A DNA stretch of 64,000 bases, taken from Alphaproteobacteria bacterium (lineage in GTDB: Bacteria > Pseudomonadota > Alphaproteobacteria > Acetobacterales > Acetobacteraceae). Position 1 is the stretch's first letter, and every line of letters begins with the position of its first letter. The DNA lies in the NCBI GenBank assembly GCA_026400815.1, contig JAPLOI010000075.1:62001-126000 (forward strand), written 5' to 3'. Below, in pieces: positions 1 to 9,373 of this stretch. The notes below the pieces were generated by a model, which was given only the letters and a program-made list of their open reading frames with translations, was not told the DNA's origin and made no database searches. Both the position numbers and the translations under genes were made by a program.

Positions 1-366
1 TGCGGGGCCGACGTGACGGCGGTGGAACAGGACCCGGCCTTGCTGGCCATGGCGCGCGCGGTGCTGCCGCAGGTAGCGCCGGGCGTGAAGCTGATGGAAG
101 GCGCGGTGGCCGAGGGCTGGAAGGCCGGCGCGCCGTATGACGTGATCCTGGTGGAGGGCGCGGTGCCGGAGATCCCGGAGGCATTGGCCGGGCAGTTGCG
201 CGGCGATGGGAGCCGCCTACTGGCGGTGCTGAAGCCGGCCGGCCGCATGGGCCAGGCGGTGCTGTGCACCCGTGCAGGCGGCGGGCGGATGAACCCCGCG
301 CCGGTGTTCGATTGCGCCACCCCCGTGCTGCCGATGCTGCAGCGCGAGCCCGGCTTCGTGTTCTGA
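1..366 (+). CDS. Protein-L-isoaspartate O-methyltransferase family protein (3' part)
   Basis: Only the C-terminal ~121 residues are in the window; the frame is open from base 1 to a TGA at 364-366. The sequence resembles the second half of a Rossmann-fold SAM methyltransferase of the PCMT family: a VTAVEQDP motif (acidic residue that would bind the SAM ribose), then YDVILVEGAVPEIP and a late LKPAGRMGQAV strand. Such proteins repair isoaspartyl residues in aged proteins, although many copies beside tolC in alphaproteobacteria are divergent and may not act on that substrate. It lies 139 nt upstream of the tolC-like gene in the same direction. The family call is fairly safe; the substrate is not. 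Confidence 0.75.
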   Translation, partial: CGADVTAVEQDPALLAMARAVLPQVAPGVKLMEGAVAEGWKAGAPYDVILVEGAVPEIPEALAGQLRGDGSRLLAVLKPAGRMGQAVLCTRAGGGRMNPAPVFDCATPVLPMLQREPGFVF

Positions 367-505
367 TTTGCGTCTGGGCCGCGGCAAGTCCGCTGCCCCA
401 GGCCTTGCCCGTGGCGCGGCGGCGCGTCCTGTGGCAGATGGTGCAGTGCAGGATACCGCGGGCCCGCTTGCCCGGTCGGTGCCGGATGTCAGGAAGGGCT
501 GCGGC

Positions 506-1972
506 ATGAGAGAGGCTGGAACGAATCCTCGGCGGTGGAGCCTTCGCGCGGTGCTCGCGCAGGGGGCAAGCTCGGTCGTCGCTGCGGCGATCGGCATGGT
601 GCTGGCCGTCCCCGCGCAGGCGCAGCAGCTGCGCACCATGAACGACGCGCTGGCGCTGACCTATGCCACCAACCCCGCTTTGCTGGCCGCGCGCGCCCAG
701 CTGCGCGTGGTGGACGAGAACGTGCCGCAGGCCCTGGCTGGCTGGCGCCCCACCGTCACGTTTACGGCCAATGCCGGCTACATCGACGGCACCACGCAGC
801 AGTATATCCGCCCGACAGCGATCACGCGCGGCCGCACGGTGGAGAGCCAATCCCTGCGCGGCACCAACGTGCAGTCCTTGACCGTGACGCAGCCGCTGTT
901 CCGCGGCGGCACCACATCCGCCACCGTGAATTTCCGCGAAAACCAGGTGCTGGCGCAGCGCGCCACGCTAATCGGCGCGGAGCAGACCGCCTTCACCAAC
1001 GCCGTACAGGCCTATGTGAACGTGATCCAGTCCCAGCAGGTGCTGGCGCTGTCGATCAACAACGAGCAGGTGCTGTCCCGCCAGTTGCAGGCCACGCAGG
1101 AACGGTTCCGCGTGGGTGAGATCACCCGCACCGACGTGGCGCAGGCCGAGGCCGCGCTGGCCGGCGCCACCGCCAACCGCCAGACCGCCGAGGGCGACCT
1201 GCAGGTGGCGCGCTCCGCCTTCCTGCAGGTGATCGGCGAGCCCGCGCCCGACCGGCTGCAGGAGCCGCAGCCGCTGCGCTTGCCGGCCCGCACGCTGGAT
1301 GAGGCGCGCGGCCTGGCCGGCAGCAACAACCCGAGCGTGGTATCGGCCATGTTCAGCGACGCGGCGGCGCGTGACAATTTCGACGTGCAGTACGCCCGGC
1401 TGATGCCCAACCTGAACCTTCAGGGCAGCGTTGCGCGCAACGAAGACGTGCAGACCAAGGACATCACCACCAAGGTGGGCCAGATCCTGGTGGTGCTGAG
1501 CGTGCCGTTGTATCAGGGCGGCGGCGAATATTCCGCGATCCGCCAGGCGCGCCAGGACCAGCAGCGCACCCGCCTGCAGGTGGATGACGCGCGGCGCCAG
1601 GCGATCCAGCAGGTGACAGAGGCGTGGAACCGCTACGTGGCCGCGCGCGCCACCATCGAGAGCACGCGCCAGCAGATCCGCTCCAACGAGATCGCGCTGG
1701 AAGGCGTGCAGCGCGAGGCCATCGTGGGCAGCCGCACGACGCTCGACGTGCTGAATGCCGAGCAGACGCTGCTTACCTCCCGCGTGACGCTGGTGCGCAA
1801 CCTGGGCAGCTTGATCAATGCTTCCTATGGCGTGGCATCGGCGGGCGGGCGGCTGACGGCACGGGATCTTAACCTCAATGTGCCGTTGTACGACGAGACC
1901 GCCTACTACAAGGCGGTGCGCAACCGACTGATCGGCACCGGCGACCAGGCCACCAACCAGCCCGGCCGCTGA
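506..1972 (+). CDS. tolC: TolC-family outer membrane channel protein (type I secretion / RND efflux)
   Basis: 488 residues. The ATG at 506 is chosen because an AGGAAGG ribosome-binding site lies at 491-497 and a clear Sec signal peptide follows (basic n-region, then hydrophobic stretch to VPAQAQQ, cut near residue 33). The open frame extends upstream to 368 but that part is not protein-like. The mature part shows the duplicated TolC pattern: LTYATNPALLAAR near the start, VTQPLFRGGTT in the first half and LSVPLYQGGGEYS in the second, each followed by long Gln/Ala-rich helices. These form the trimeric barrel and periplasmic tunnel through which RND pumps or type I exporters discharge. No membrane fusion or inner-membrane pump gene is adjacent. 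Confidence 0.92.
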   Translation: MREAGTNPRRWSLRAVLAQGASSVVAAAIGMVLAVPAQAQQLRTMNDALALTYATNPALLAARAQLRVVDENVPQALAGWRPTVTFTANAGYIDGTTQQYIRPTAITRGRTVESQSLRGTNVQSLTVTQPLFRGGTTSATVNFRENQVLAQRATLIGAEQTAFTNAVQAYVNVIQSQQVLALSINNEQVLSRQLQATQERFRVGEITRTDVAQAEAALAGATANRQTAEGDLQVARSAFLQVIGEPAPDRLQEPQPLRLPARTLDEARGLAGSNNPSVVSAMFSDAAARDNFDVQYARLMPNLNLQGSVARNEDVQTKDITTKVGQILVVLSVPLYQGGGEYSAIRQARQDQQRTRLQVDDARRQAIQQVTEAWNRYVAARATIESTRQQIRSNEIALEGVQREAIVGSRTTLDVLNAEQTLLTSRVTLVRNLGSLINASYGVASAGGRLTARDLNLNVPLYDETAYYKAVRNRLIGTGDQATNQPGR

Positions 1973-2054
1973 ACGCCCGCCACGCGGGACGCGGCGAGGC
2001 CGGGCGGGGCGGTTTCCCGGCCGGTGGCAGGAGCAAGAGAGGCATGGCCAGCAC

Positions 2055-2717
2055 ATGAGCGCATCCGTTCCCCCATCGGGCCAGCCGGGCGCTGCCGCGC
2101 CCGGGCAGCCGGCGGCAGGCCAGGGAGCCGCGCAGGATCCCTCGATGGAGGACATCCTCGCTTCCATCCGCCGCATCCTGAGCGAGGACGAACAGCCGGC
2201 CGCCGCGCCCGCGCCCGCGCCCGCTGCCTCCGCCGAAGAACCCGCGCCGGCCGATGACGACGTGCTGAAGCTGGACGAATCCATGCTGGTGGCCGCGCCG
2301 GAACCTGAGCCTGAGCCGGTGCATGACCGCGCCGCGCTGCTGGAAGCGATCTCAGCCCCCGGCGAACCGCTGGAAGTGGCGCCCGCCAGGCCCGAGCCGG
2401 AGCCCGAGCCGCCGCCGCCCATGCCGGTGCCGATGCCGCTCGCCACCCCCGTGGCAGCGCCCGCCATCGACCGGCTGATTGCGCCGGAAGCGGAGGCATC
2501 GGCGGCCAGCTCCATGAATTCCCTGATGCGGACGCTGGATTCCAACCGCCAGGCCACCGGCACCCTGCTGTATCGCGGTGGGCCGACGCTCGAGGACATG
2601 GTGCGGGAGGAGATGCGCCCGATGCTGAAGGACTGGCTGGACACCAACCTGCCGCCGCTGGTGGAACGGCTGGTGCGCGCCGAGATCGAACGCGTGGTAG
2701 GACGGGCGGTCGGCTGA
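2055..2717 (+). CDS. popZ: PopZ-like polar organizing protein (DUF2497)
   Basis: 220 residues with the PopZ plan. An N-terminal helix SMEDILASIRRILSEDE lies at about residues 31-45. A long Pro/Ala/Glu-rich disordered linker (about 46-160, including runs of AP and EPEP) follows. The conserved C-terminal helices contain LEDMVREEMRPMLKDWLD and end VVGRAVG. PopZ self-assembles into a polar matrix that holds the chromosome centromere through ParB and recruits cell-cycle proteins; the N-terminal helix binds clients and the C-terminal helices oligomerise. Position between tolC and valS matches the usual alphaproteobacterial neighbourhood (established knowledge). The acidic low-complexity linker is expected. 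Confidence 0.88.
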   Translation: MSASVPPSGQPGAAAPGQPAAGQGAAQDPSMEDILASIRRILSEDEQPAAAPAPAPAASAEEPAPADDDVLKLDESMLVAAPEPEPEPVHDRAALLEAISAPGEPLEVAPARPEPEPEPPPPMPVPMPLATPVAAPAIDRLIAPEAEASAASSMNSLMRTLDSNRQATGTLLYRGGPTLEDMVREEMRPMLKDWLDTNLPPLVERLVRAEIERVVGRAVG

Positions 2718-2786
2718 CCATCGCCGCCGCCGGTAAGCCCCCCGCCCAAGCCGCCGTTCCCTTCCGCCTGCCTGGATTCCTGACCC

Positions 2787-5480
2787 ATGCTCGATAAGAA
2801 CTATTCCCCCGCCGAGATCGAAGCGCGGCTCTATGCCGGCTGGGAAGGGCAGGGCGCCTTCGCCTGCGACCCCGCCAGCAACGCCGCGCCCTACACCATC
2901 ATGATCCCGCCGCCGAACGTCACCGGCAGCCTGCACATGGGCCACGCGCTGACCTTCACCATCCAGGACACGCTGATCCGCTGGCGCCGCATGCAGGGCC
3001 GCGACGCGCTGTGGCAGCCGGGCACCGACCACGCGGGCATCGCCACCCAGATGGTGGTGGAGCGCCTGCTCGGCGAGGAAGGCACCACCCGCCAGGAGAT
3101 GGGTCGCGAAAAGTTTCTCGACCGCGTGTGGCAGTGGAAGGGCGAATCCGGTGGCACCATCACCCGCCAGCTGCGCCGCCTCGGCGCCTCGCTGGATTGG
3201 CCGCGCGAGCGGTTCACCATGGATGACGGGCTATCCGCCGCGGTGCGGGAGGTGTTCGTCACCCTGTTCAAGCAGGGCCTGATCTACCGCGACCGGCGGC
3301 TGGTGAACTGGGATCCGAAGTTCCAGTCCGCCATCTCCGACCTGGAGGTGGAGAACCAGGAGGTGCGCGGCAACCTCTGGCACATCACCTATCCCATCGA
3401 GGGCGAGGCGGGCCGTTTCATCACCGTGGCCACCACCCGGCCGGAGACGATGCTGGGCGATACCGCGGTGGCGGTGCACCCGGAGGATGAGCGCTACCGC
3501 GACCTGGTGGGCAAGTTCGCCATCCTGCCGCTGGTGGGCCGGCGCATTCCGATCGTGGCGGACGAGTATTCCGACCCGGAGAAGGGCACCGGCGCGGTGA
3601 AGATAACGCCTGCGCATGATTTCAACGACTTCGCCGTGGGCCAACGCCATGCGCTGCCGATGCCCTCGATCCTGGACAAGCAGGCGCGCGTGATCCTGGA
3701 CGAGATTGCCGGCGACATCGCGGTGGCCGAAGGCGTGGCAGATGGGCAGTTCGTTCATACGCTCGCAGGGCTGGATCGCGGCATGGCGCGCAAGGCCATC
3801 GTGGCGGAGCTGGAGCGGCTGGAACTGCTGGCCAAGGTGGAGCCGCACACCCACCAGGTGCCGCATGGCGACCGGTCCGGCGTGCCGATCGAGCCGCTGC
3901 TGACCATCCAGTGGTATGCCAATGCCGCGGTGCTGGCCAAGCCGGCGATCGAGGCGGTGGAGCAGGGCCGCACCAAGTTTGTGCCGCAGCAATGGGAGAA
4001 CACCTTCTTCGCCTGGATGCGCGACATCCAGCCCTGGTGCATCTCTCGCCAGCTGTGGTGGGGGCATCGCATTCCGGCCTGGTACGGCCCGGATGGCACG
4101 GTGTTCGTGGAGAAGGACGAGGCCGCCGCCCATGCCGCCGCCGCCGCGCATTACGGCGAGGCCAAGCCGCTGGTGCAGGATGACGACGTGCTGGACACCT
4201 GGTTCAGCTCTGCCCTGTGGCCGTTCTCCACCCTGGGCTGGCCGGAACAGACGCCCGAGGTGGCGCGCTACTACCCCGGCGACGTGCTGGTGACGGGGTT
4301 CGACATCATCTTCTTCTGGGTGGCCCGGATGATGATGATGGGCATCCACTTCATGGGCGACGTGCCGTTCCACACCGTGCACATCCACGGCCTGGTGCGT
4401 GATGAGCGCGGGCAGAAGATGAGCAAGTCCAAGGGCAACGTGATTGACCCGCTGGAGTTGATCGACCGGTTCGGGGCGGATGCGCTGCGCTTCACCATCT
4501 GCTCGCTGACCGGCCCTGGCCGCGACATCAAGCTCGGCCCGCAGCGGGTGGAAAGCACGCGCAGCTTCGTGACCAAGATCTGGAACGCCGCGCGCTTCCT
4601 GGAAATGAACCAGGTGGCGCCGGATGCCGCCTTCGGCCCGGACAACGCCACGCTGCCGCTGAACCGCTGGATCCTGGCGGAGCTTTCTGATGCGATCGGG
4701 GAGGCGACGGCGGCGCTGGAGCTGTATCGCTTCAACGACTATGCCTCGGCCGCCTACCGGTTCACGTGGCTGTCGTTCTGCGACTGGTTCCTGGAATTCG
4801 CCAAGCCGGTGCTGGCCAACGCGGCCTCCGCCGAGGCGGTGGAGACGCGCCAGACTGCGGCCTATGTGTTCGGCCAGATCCTGCGCCTTCTGCACCCGGC
4901 AATGCCGTATGTGACCGAAGAGCTGTGGGACCGGTTCGGCTATGGCCCGGCCAACAGCCTGATCACCACCGCCTGGCCCGAGCCCTTTGCGGTGCCGGGT
5001 GCGGTTGAGGCGCGGGCGGAGCTGGATTGGGTGGTGAAGCTGATCTCGGAGGTGCGCACGGTGCGGGCGGAGATGAACGTGCCGCCCTCTCGCCTGGCGC
5101 CGTTGCTGCTGAAGGATGCGGCACCCGAGTCGCTCGCGCGTGGTGCCCGGTGGATGGAGGCGATCGGCCGGATGGCCCGTGCTTCCGCCTTCGAGGCGCT
5201 GGCGGGCGAGGTGCCGGCCGGGTCTGCCCAGGCGGTGGTGGGGGAGGCCACCGTGGTGATCCCGCTTGCCGGGGTGATCGACCTGGATGCGGAACGTGCC
5301 CGCCTGGCCAAGGAGCGCGCGAAGGTGGCGGACGAGGCGCAGAAGATTGCCAAGAAGCTGTCCAACGCCGATTTCGTGGCGCGCGCCAAGGAAGAGGTGG
5401 TGGAGGAGAACCGCGAGAGGTTGGCCGCGGCCGAGGCGGAGATTGAGCGGCTGGACTCCGCCCTGCGCCGCATCGCCTGA
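2787..5480 (+). CDS. valS: Valine--tRNA ligase (ValRS)
   Basis: 897 residues, full length for bacterial ValRS. It is a class I synthetase that charges tRNA-Val in the cytoplasm. The HIGH signature is [11 protein letters not shown] near residue 42, and the KMSKS loop is [12 protein letters not shown] with its first Lys at residue 544. Between them lies the CP1 editing domain ([20 protein letters not shown], about 210-235). After the anticodon-binding helical domain comes the ValRS-specific C-terminal coiled coil (about 830-897, [19 protein letters not shown]). The gene follows popZ by 69 nt and is closed by a strong intrinsic terminator 25 nt after its stop. Confidence 0.98.
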   Translation: MLDKNYSPAEIEARLYAGWEGQGAFACDPASNAAPYTIMIPPPNVTGSLHMGHALTFTIQDTLIRWRRMQGRDALWQPGTDHAGIATQMVVERLLGEEGTTRQEMGREKFLDRVWQWKGESGGTITRQLRRLGASLDWPRERFTMDDGLSAAVREVFVTLFKQGLIYRDRRLVNWDPKFQSAISDLEVENQEVRGNLWHITYPIEGEAGRFITVATTRPETMLGDTAVAVHPEDERYRDLVGKFAILPLVGRRIPIVADEYSDPEKGTGAVKITPAHDFNDFAVGQRHALPMPSILDKQARVILDEIAGDIAVAEGVADGQFVHTLAGLDRGMARKAIVAELERLELLAKVEPHTHQVPHGDRSGVPIEPLLTIQWYANAAVLAKPAIEAVEQGRTKFVPQQWENTFFAWMRDIQPWCISRQLWWGHRIPAWYGPDGTVFVEKDEAAAHAAAAAHYGEAKPLVQDDDVLDTWFSSALWPFSTLGWPEQTPEVARYYPGDVLVTGFDIIFFWVARMMMMGIHFMGDVPFHTVHIHGLVRDERGQKMSKSKGNVIDPLELIDRFGADALRFTICSLTGPGRDIKLGPQRVESTRSFVTKIWNAARFLEMNQVAPDAAFGPDNATLPLNRWILAELSDAIGEATAALELYRFNDYASAAYRFTWLSFCDWFLEFAKPVLANAASAEAVETRQTAAYVFGQILRLLHPAMPYVTEELWDRFGYGPANSLITTAWPEPFAVPGAVEARAELDWVVKLISEVRTVRAEMNVPPSRLAPLLLKDAAPESLARGARWMEAIGRMARASAFEALAGEVPAGSAQAVVGEATVVIPLAGVIDLDAERARLAKERAKVADEAQKIAKKLSNADFVARAKEEVVEENRERLAAAEAEIERLDSALRRIA

Positions 5481-5505
5481 CAATCTATCTTCTGCGACGG
5501 CCCTG

Positions 5506-5543
5506 CCGCCCCGTTCCGCCCTGCGGAACGGGGCGGTTTCGTT
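5506..5543 (+). terminator. Intrinsic terminator after valS
   Basis: A perfect 14-bp GC-rich inverted repeat (5506-5519 with 5523-5536, loop CCT) is followed by TTTCGTTCT. Placed 25 nt after the valS stop, it looks like a strong rho-independent terminator for the tolC-popZ-valS direction. Confidence 0.85.
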
Positions 5544-5586
5544 CTGGTGCCAGGGAACAAGACGTTATCACATCTTTGGCAATTGA

Positions 5587-5614
5587 TTGACTTAACGCGG
5601 AATCAACGGATACA
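5587..5614 (+). promoter_or_regulatory. Possible sigma-70 type promoter for the PEP-CTERM gene
   Basis: TTGACT at 5587-5592 and GATACA at 5609-5614 are separated by 16 bp in the AT-richer part of the gap between valS and the next gene. This would give a leader of about 145 nt. The -10 match is weak, so this is only a candidate. The rest of the leader (5626-5750) shows no structure I recognise. Confidence 0.3.
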
Positions 5615-5765
5615 AGCGACCATGGTTCATCCGGTTTCGGACGGAGTCGGCCCGATTGCGTGGGGGCATTTGTCCGAAGCGGGGGCGGCCAGGCTTGGAT
5701 TTGGAAGCTGTTTCATAGGATTGCGGGGGGATCTTTACCCCCGATTGTCACTGGAAGTTTGAGAT

Positions 5766-8078
5766 ATGCCGCCAGCCACTCACCGGATCACGCTGCTTTC
5801 GGCAACCTCCCTGGCCTCGGTCGTGGCGGTGGCTGGGGTTCAGCCTGCGGATGCCGCGGTTGTTTATACGGTTCAGGTACGAGATCCGAGTGAAATCACC
5901 CAGTCCACCACTGCAGTCACTACGCCGTTGTCGGTCACCGAGGTTCTGGGCGTCGCGTCGGGTGGCGGCCCACTTCTTACCACCACTAATCCGGCCTATA
6001 CGCTCGTTGGAACAACCGCGTCGCGCTCAGTAACTTTTTCTCGCCGTGCAACGAGCAATAGTGGATCAAATGCCCAAAGCGGTGCGACGACACTGACGGT
6101 CACTACGCCGACAACCGCATCTTCAGCGTCCTTCTCGGCAGTGTTCAATGGTGGGTCGCCAGTATTTATCGCCGTTAATCCTAGCACAAATAGAACCCGT
6201 ACCCTGATCGCCTCCGTCACCCCCACGGAGCGCTCGAATAGCGCCACGATTTCGGGCAGCTTTACTGTGACCGGGACGAATCCAAACGCCAACTCGGGTT
6301 CCGGTTGGAGCTATGCTGCCAACACGGCGGACAATACGAACTTCACTTTCCAGACCATCGCGGTTGCGCCCGTGAACTCCACAACGCCCACCAACACCAC
6401 GGTGTACGCGCTGCCGGGCAAGACGGGCAGCGGGACCTTCAACATCCAGAACGTGGGCGACGGCAGCTATGTCGGCGCCTCGCTCACCGGCACGCTGACC
6501 ACCACGGTGACCGGTGGCTTCGCTGGTTCGGTGGCCAACGGGAATTTCGCCCTTGCCGATGGCAAGGCACCGAGCACCCCGGCTGCGACCACGCTGACCC
6601 AAACGCTGACCTTCACCGGTGGCGCCAGCCGCACCGTGACGGGCACGGCAACCTTGACCGCCGCGTTTACCAACGGCAGCACCCTTGGCACGAATGCTTC
6701 GCAGACGGTCACGCAAACGTTCCAGGGCGTGACCGTGGCGCCCGTTGCTACCACCTCGGCCAGCAGCCCCGGCAGCACGCAGTATGTGCTGGTTGGCAGC
6801 GGTGGCACCGCCACTGGCAGCTTCACGGTGAAGAATACCGGCGATGGCACGCTGGCTGGCGCGAACCTCACCGGCACCGTGACCAATACGCTCGGCACCG
6901 GCTTCACCGCCAGCGCGCCGGCTGGCGCGATCAGCCTGGGCGACAGCAACCTTGCTGGCCCCAACGGCACCAGCCTGACGCAGACGGTCACCTACAAGGA
7001 TGAAGGCACGCGCAGCGGCACGGTTCGCGTTGCCTCCTCGGTGGCCACGTTCACCAACGGCAGCGCGGATGGCAAGAACAACGCCGCGGCCTCGGTGTCG
7101 GCCGGGTTCTCCGCGCAATCCGTGGCCCCGGTCGCCAGCGTCACCGCGACGCTCAATGCCGGCACGGTGCGCGTTGGCACCAGCAGCGCAGTGGCGCTGA
7201 CGGTTCAGAATACCGGCGACGGCAACCTGGCCGGCAAGGATAACGGAACGAGCCTGCTCACCAACCTGCGTGGCACGGTCGGGGCCGGCAAGGGCAGCTT
7301 CTCTGGCGGCGGCGGCGCGGTGAACCTGACCGACACCACGGGCGGGCAGTCTGCGGCAAACGCCTCCTCCACCTACATGTTCACCTATGCTCCTGCGGCG
7401 CGCACCAGCGGGCTGACGGAATCCGTCTCGGTTTCCACAACGCTGCAGAACGGGGCAAGCAATGCCAACGCCGCGGGGTCTTCAACCACGACGCTGAGTG
7501 GCATTGCCGTGGGGCCGGACTTCGATGCGGCTGTGGCCGGCAAGAATGCGAGCTCCGGGCCCATCATCAACGGTGGCACGATCATGTTTGGTGAGTCGGT
7601 CGGCGGGCTGACGCTGCAGGACCTGTTGATCAGCAACCTCTCCAACGATGCCGCATCCAAGGCGTTGACCGACCTGACGCTGACCAACGTGACCATCACC
7701 GGGTCCACCGAGTTCTCGTTCAGCCTCTCTGGGTTCGACAGCGGGAACACAGTGGGCTTTGGTTCGTCCTCCAAGAATGCGGTGCTGAGCAACCTTGCGA
7801 ACGGTGACGGCAGCGGTGCGATCGCCATCCAGTTCGTCAGCAAGGCCGGCAACGGCGCGGCCCAGCTGCGCATCGAAACCGACGAGGGCGCCGCCCTTGG
7901 TGGGGCTGGTGCGATCTATGTCTACAACCTGATCTGGAGCGTGCCGGAGCCCGGCACGATCGCCATCTTCGGGGCAGGCCTGCTCGGCTTGGCGATTTCC
8001 CGCCAGCGCCGCCGTGGCCGCGCCTTCGTTGCACTGACCGCCAAGCCCGAAGAGGATAAGCCGGCAAGCGCTGGCTGA
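5766..8078 (+). CDS. PEP-CTERM sorting domain surface protein with choice-of-anchor-type repeats
   Basis: 770 residues. The start is supported by GGAAG 7 nt upstream. The N-terminus is a signal peptide (hydrophobic stretch LLSATSLASVVAVAGV, cut near residue 28-31). The body is Thr/Ser/Gly/Asn-rich beta-sandwich material with at least three imperfect repeats of about 110-120 residues. Each repeat starts with a VAPV motif followed by a GSFTVKNTGDG-like motif (copies near residues 200, 325 and 455). The C-terminus is a textbook PEP-CTERM signal: VPEPG at residue 726, a transmembrane stretch, then RQRRRGR. Such proteins are exported by Sec, recognised by an exosortase and placed on the surface or in exopolysaccharide. 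Codon use is less GC-extreme at the 5' end. No exosortase gene is in the window. Confidence 0.85.
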   Translation: MPPATHRITLLSATSLASVVAVAGVQPADAAVVYTVQVRDPSEITQSTTAVTTPLSVTEVLGVASGGGPLLTTTNPAYTLVGTTASRSVTFSRRATSNSGSNAQSGATTLTVTTPTTASSASFSAVFNGGSPVFIAVNPSTNRTRTLIASVTPTERSNSATISGSFTVTGTNPNANSGSGWSYAANTADNTNFTFQTIAVAPVNSTTPTNTTVYALPGKTGSGTFNIQNVGDGSYVGASLTGTLTTTVTGGFAGSVANGNFALADGKAPSTPAATTLTQTLTFTGGASRTVTGTATLTAAFTNGSTLGTNASQTVTQTFQGVTVAPVATTSASSPGSTQYVLVGSGGTATGSFTVKNTGDGTLAGANLTGTVTNTLGTGFTASAPAGAISLGDSNLAGPNGTSLTQTVTYKDEGTRSGTVRVASSVATFTNGSADGKNNAAASVSAGFSAQSVAPVASVTATLNAGTVRVGTSSAVALTVQNTGDGNLAGKDNGTSLLTNLRGTVGAGKGSFSGGGGAVNLTDTTGGQSAANASSTYMFTYAPAARTSGLTESVSVSTTLQNGASNANAAGSSTTTLSGIAVGPDFDAAVAGKNASSGPIINGGTIMFGESVGGLTLQDLLISNLSNDAASKALTDLTLTNVTITGSTEFSFSLSGFDSGNTVGFGSSSKNAVLSNLANGDGSGAIAIQFVSKAGNGAAQLRIETDEGAALGGAGAIYVYNLIWSVPEPGTIAIFGAGLLGLAISRQRRRGRAFVALTAKPEEDKPASAG

Positions 8079-8119
8079 CGCCAATCGGCATCGATCCCGA
8101 CGCCAGACTCGCGCCGGGC

Positions 8120-8431
8120 ATGTTGCACGGCGTGAACGGCCTTTTGAGGCTTGTCGTTGTGGGCGTGGTGCTTGCGGCTGGTTCGGCGCTTGCTCAGCCG
8201 GCCGGTGTGCCGCCCTTGCCGAAGCCCAGGCTGGAAACACGCCCCGCGAGGCCGCCATCGGAGCGGCTCGTGTGGCAGCCCGGCCATTGGGAATGGGATG
8301 TGATGAACGCCCGGTATGTGTGGCACCACGGCCGGCATGTGGTGCAGCGGCCAGGCGCCACGCGCTTCGTGGCGGGGCGGTGGGTGCAGACCGGTGGGGA
8401 CTGGGCTTGGCGGCGGGCGCGCTGGAGGTAA
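8120..8431 (+). CDS. Small secreted YXWGXW-repeat-like protein
   Basis: 103 residues: a signal peptide (LLRLVVVGVVLAAGSALAQ, cut about residue 26), a Pro-rich spacer, then Trp/His/Gly-rich motifs WQPGHWEWD, YVWHHGRHV, FVAGRWVQ and WAWRRARW. This spacing resembles the short periplasmic YXWGXW-repeat proteins, whose biochemical role is unknown. It starts 41 nt after the PEP-CTERM gene with no obvious ribosome-binding site, so the start is uncertain (a GTG at 8131 is an alternative). Confidence 0.6.
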   Translation: MLHGVNGLLRLVVVGVVLAAGSALAQPAGVPPLPKPRLETRPARPPSERLVWQPGHWEWDVMNARYVWHHGRHVVQRPGATRFVAGRWVQTGGDWAWRRARWR

Positions 8432-8451
8432 GGGGCTGCCTGGCGGCTCTG

Positions 8452-8475
8452 CTCTGGCGGTCATCCGACGGCGAT
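8452..8475. repeat. Fragment of dispersed element also seen at 59047-59075
   Basis: A 24-nt stretch starting CTCTGGCGGTCATCCGACGG just after the stop of the preceding gene. The reverse complement of the right end of the inverted-repeat element at 58930-59092 carries the same sequence with one difference. It is probably a decayed or partial copy of that element. Confidence 0.6.
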
Positions 8476-8630
8476 CTGCAAGCTGGTTGAGAGTTCGGCT
8501 TTCCGGCCGGCTGCGAGCGGTTGGGCTGGAGGAAGCAAGGGCGATTCAACGCAGAGGGCACTGAGGGTGCCTCGTCTGTGTGGTTCGCTTTGCGTTCAGT
8601 GTTGGCTGAATATTTGCTAGAGAACACAGT

Positions 8631-8700
8631 CGATGATCCATGTTGCGGCGAGGAAAGAACTGGATTGCTTCGCTTCGCTCGCAATGACGGGAAGTGATGG
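8631..8700. repeat. REP-like palindromic repeat, copy 1
   Basis: A shared block with 57680-57750. The core, identical at 8653-8691 and 57702-57740, is GAAAGAACTGGATTGCTTCG followed by CTTCGCTCGCAATGACGGG. ATTGC...GCAAT forms a small hairpin. Similar sequences are widespread intergenic REP-type repeats in many proteobacteria (established knowledge). The stretch 8476-8630 between genes otherwise holds only a degenerate GCAGAGGGCACTGAGGG motif and no gene. Confidence 0.7.
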
Positions 8701-8732
8701 GTGATGATTGTGGGTGTTCGCATCAACTGACG

Positions 8733-8765
8733 AAAGTTTTTTGGTTCTTTTTTTCAAAAAAGAAC
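8733..8765. repeat. AT-rich palindromic repeat, half element (A arm)
   Basis: AAAGTTTTTTGGTTC, a T run, CAAAAAAGAAC: the GTTCTTTTTT/AAAAAAGAAC hairpin arm of the composite AT-rich element found complete at 11821, 24469, 44522 and 56798. Here no partner arm lies upstream. It sits between convergent genes and its border provides the stop codon of the minus-strand gene at 8769-9227. Confidence 0.8.
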
Positions 8766-8768
8766 TGC

Positions 8769-9227
8769 TTACTTTTTTCTTGTTGCCGCTTTGGCCATGC
8801 GTGATCGCCGCGGGACGCGGGGTTTTTGCGACGGATTCGGGGTGATTTCGGGCGCTTGACGGCTAGGGGGGGCGCGGGCGGCCTGGGTGGGGCGGAGTAC
8901 GGGCGCGCGTTGGCCGGAGAGGGCCATGCCCTCGGCGCGGTCGCAGCGCATCAGCCAGCCGAGCCGGGCGCGGCGGCGGAACAGCCGGCGGAGGACGTAC
9001 GGGTCCCAGCTGGAGTCCGGGTCTTCGGTGGGGGCGGTGGTGAGGGAGAGGAGCCAGTCCTTGTGCGGGCGGCGCGCGGTGTGGCGCGTGGATGAGGCGG
9101 CCGAGAGGGCGGCGAACAGGGCCAGCAGGAGGAGCTTGAGGGCGGCCGGAATCCGGGCGTGCAGGATCGCCCGCGCCCAGGGGCGCGGTGCGTCGGCTTC
9201 GCTCGGTGTGGCAGCTTGATGGGTCAT
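8769..9227 (-). CDS. Unrecognised small membrane protein, paralogue 1
   Basis: 152 residues from ATG at 9227 (MTHQAATPSEADAP). I do not recognise the family. It is supported as a gene by a diverged second copy at 56783-57394. Shared blocks are ADAPRP-ARAILHA-IPAAL, the hydrophobic LKLLLLALFAALS (one membrane helix, about residues 25-45), and a second block PDSSWD...RAR-GW--RC--AEGMALSG-RAP (about 72-112). The rest is Pro/Arg-rich. The stop falls at the edge of the AT-rich repeat, so the last residues (KAATRKK) are repeat-derived. Topology suggests a short cytoplasmic N-terminus, one helix and a basic tail. No ribosome-binding site is clear. Function unknown. Confidence 0.55.
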   Translation of the reverse strand: MTHQAATPSEADAPRPWARAILHARIPAALKLLLLALFAALSAASSTRHTARRPHKDWLLSLTTAPTEDPDSSWDPYVLRRLFRRRARLGWLMRCDRAEGMALSGQRAPVLRPTQAARAPPSRQAPEITPNPSQKPRVPRRSRMAKAATRKK

Positions 9228-9373
9228 CACCGGGACTTTGAGCACAGCAAAGACCGGTGGAACAGAAAATTTTCTTCGTTAATGTGACATTATGTGTTTG
9301 ACAGGAAAACAGGGCGCCGTTGTTTTGGGGCAAGGCCCGGGGCTGGCGCCCGGGAGCGTCGCGGAGGCTGGAT

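Noticed and set aside
2718-2786. Possible T-box or other riboswitch before valS
   Set aside because: Only 69 nt, no specifier or T-box signature, and T-boxes are not expected in this group.
968-2788. A 606-codon open frame on the minus strand opposite tolC and popZ
   Set aside because: Shadow of the real plus-strand genes in a GC-rich genome; its product is low-complexity Ser/Gly with no domain.
7482-8726. 414-codon minus-strand frame starting in the REP-like repeat (SLRAKRSNPV)
   Set aside because: Frame created by the repeat and the antisense of the PEP-CTERM gene.
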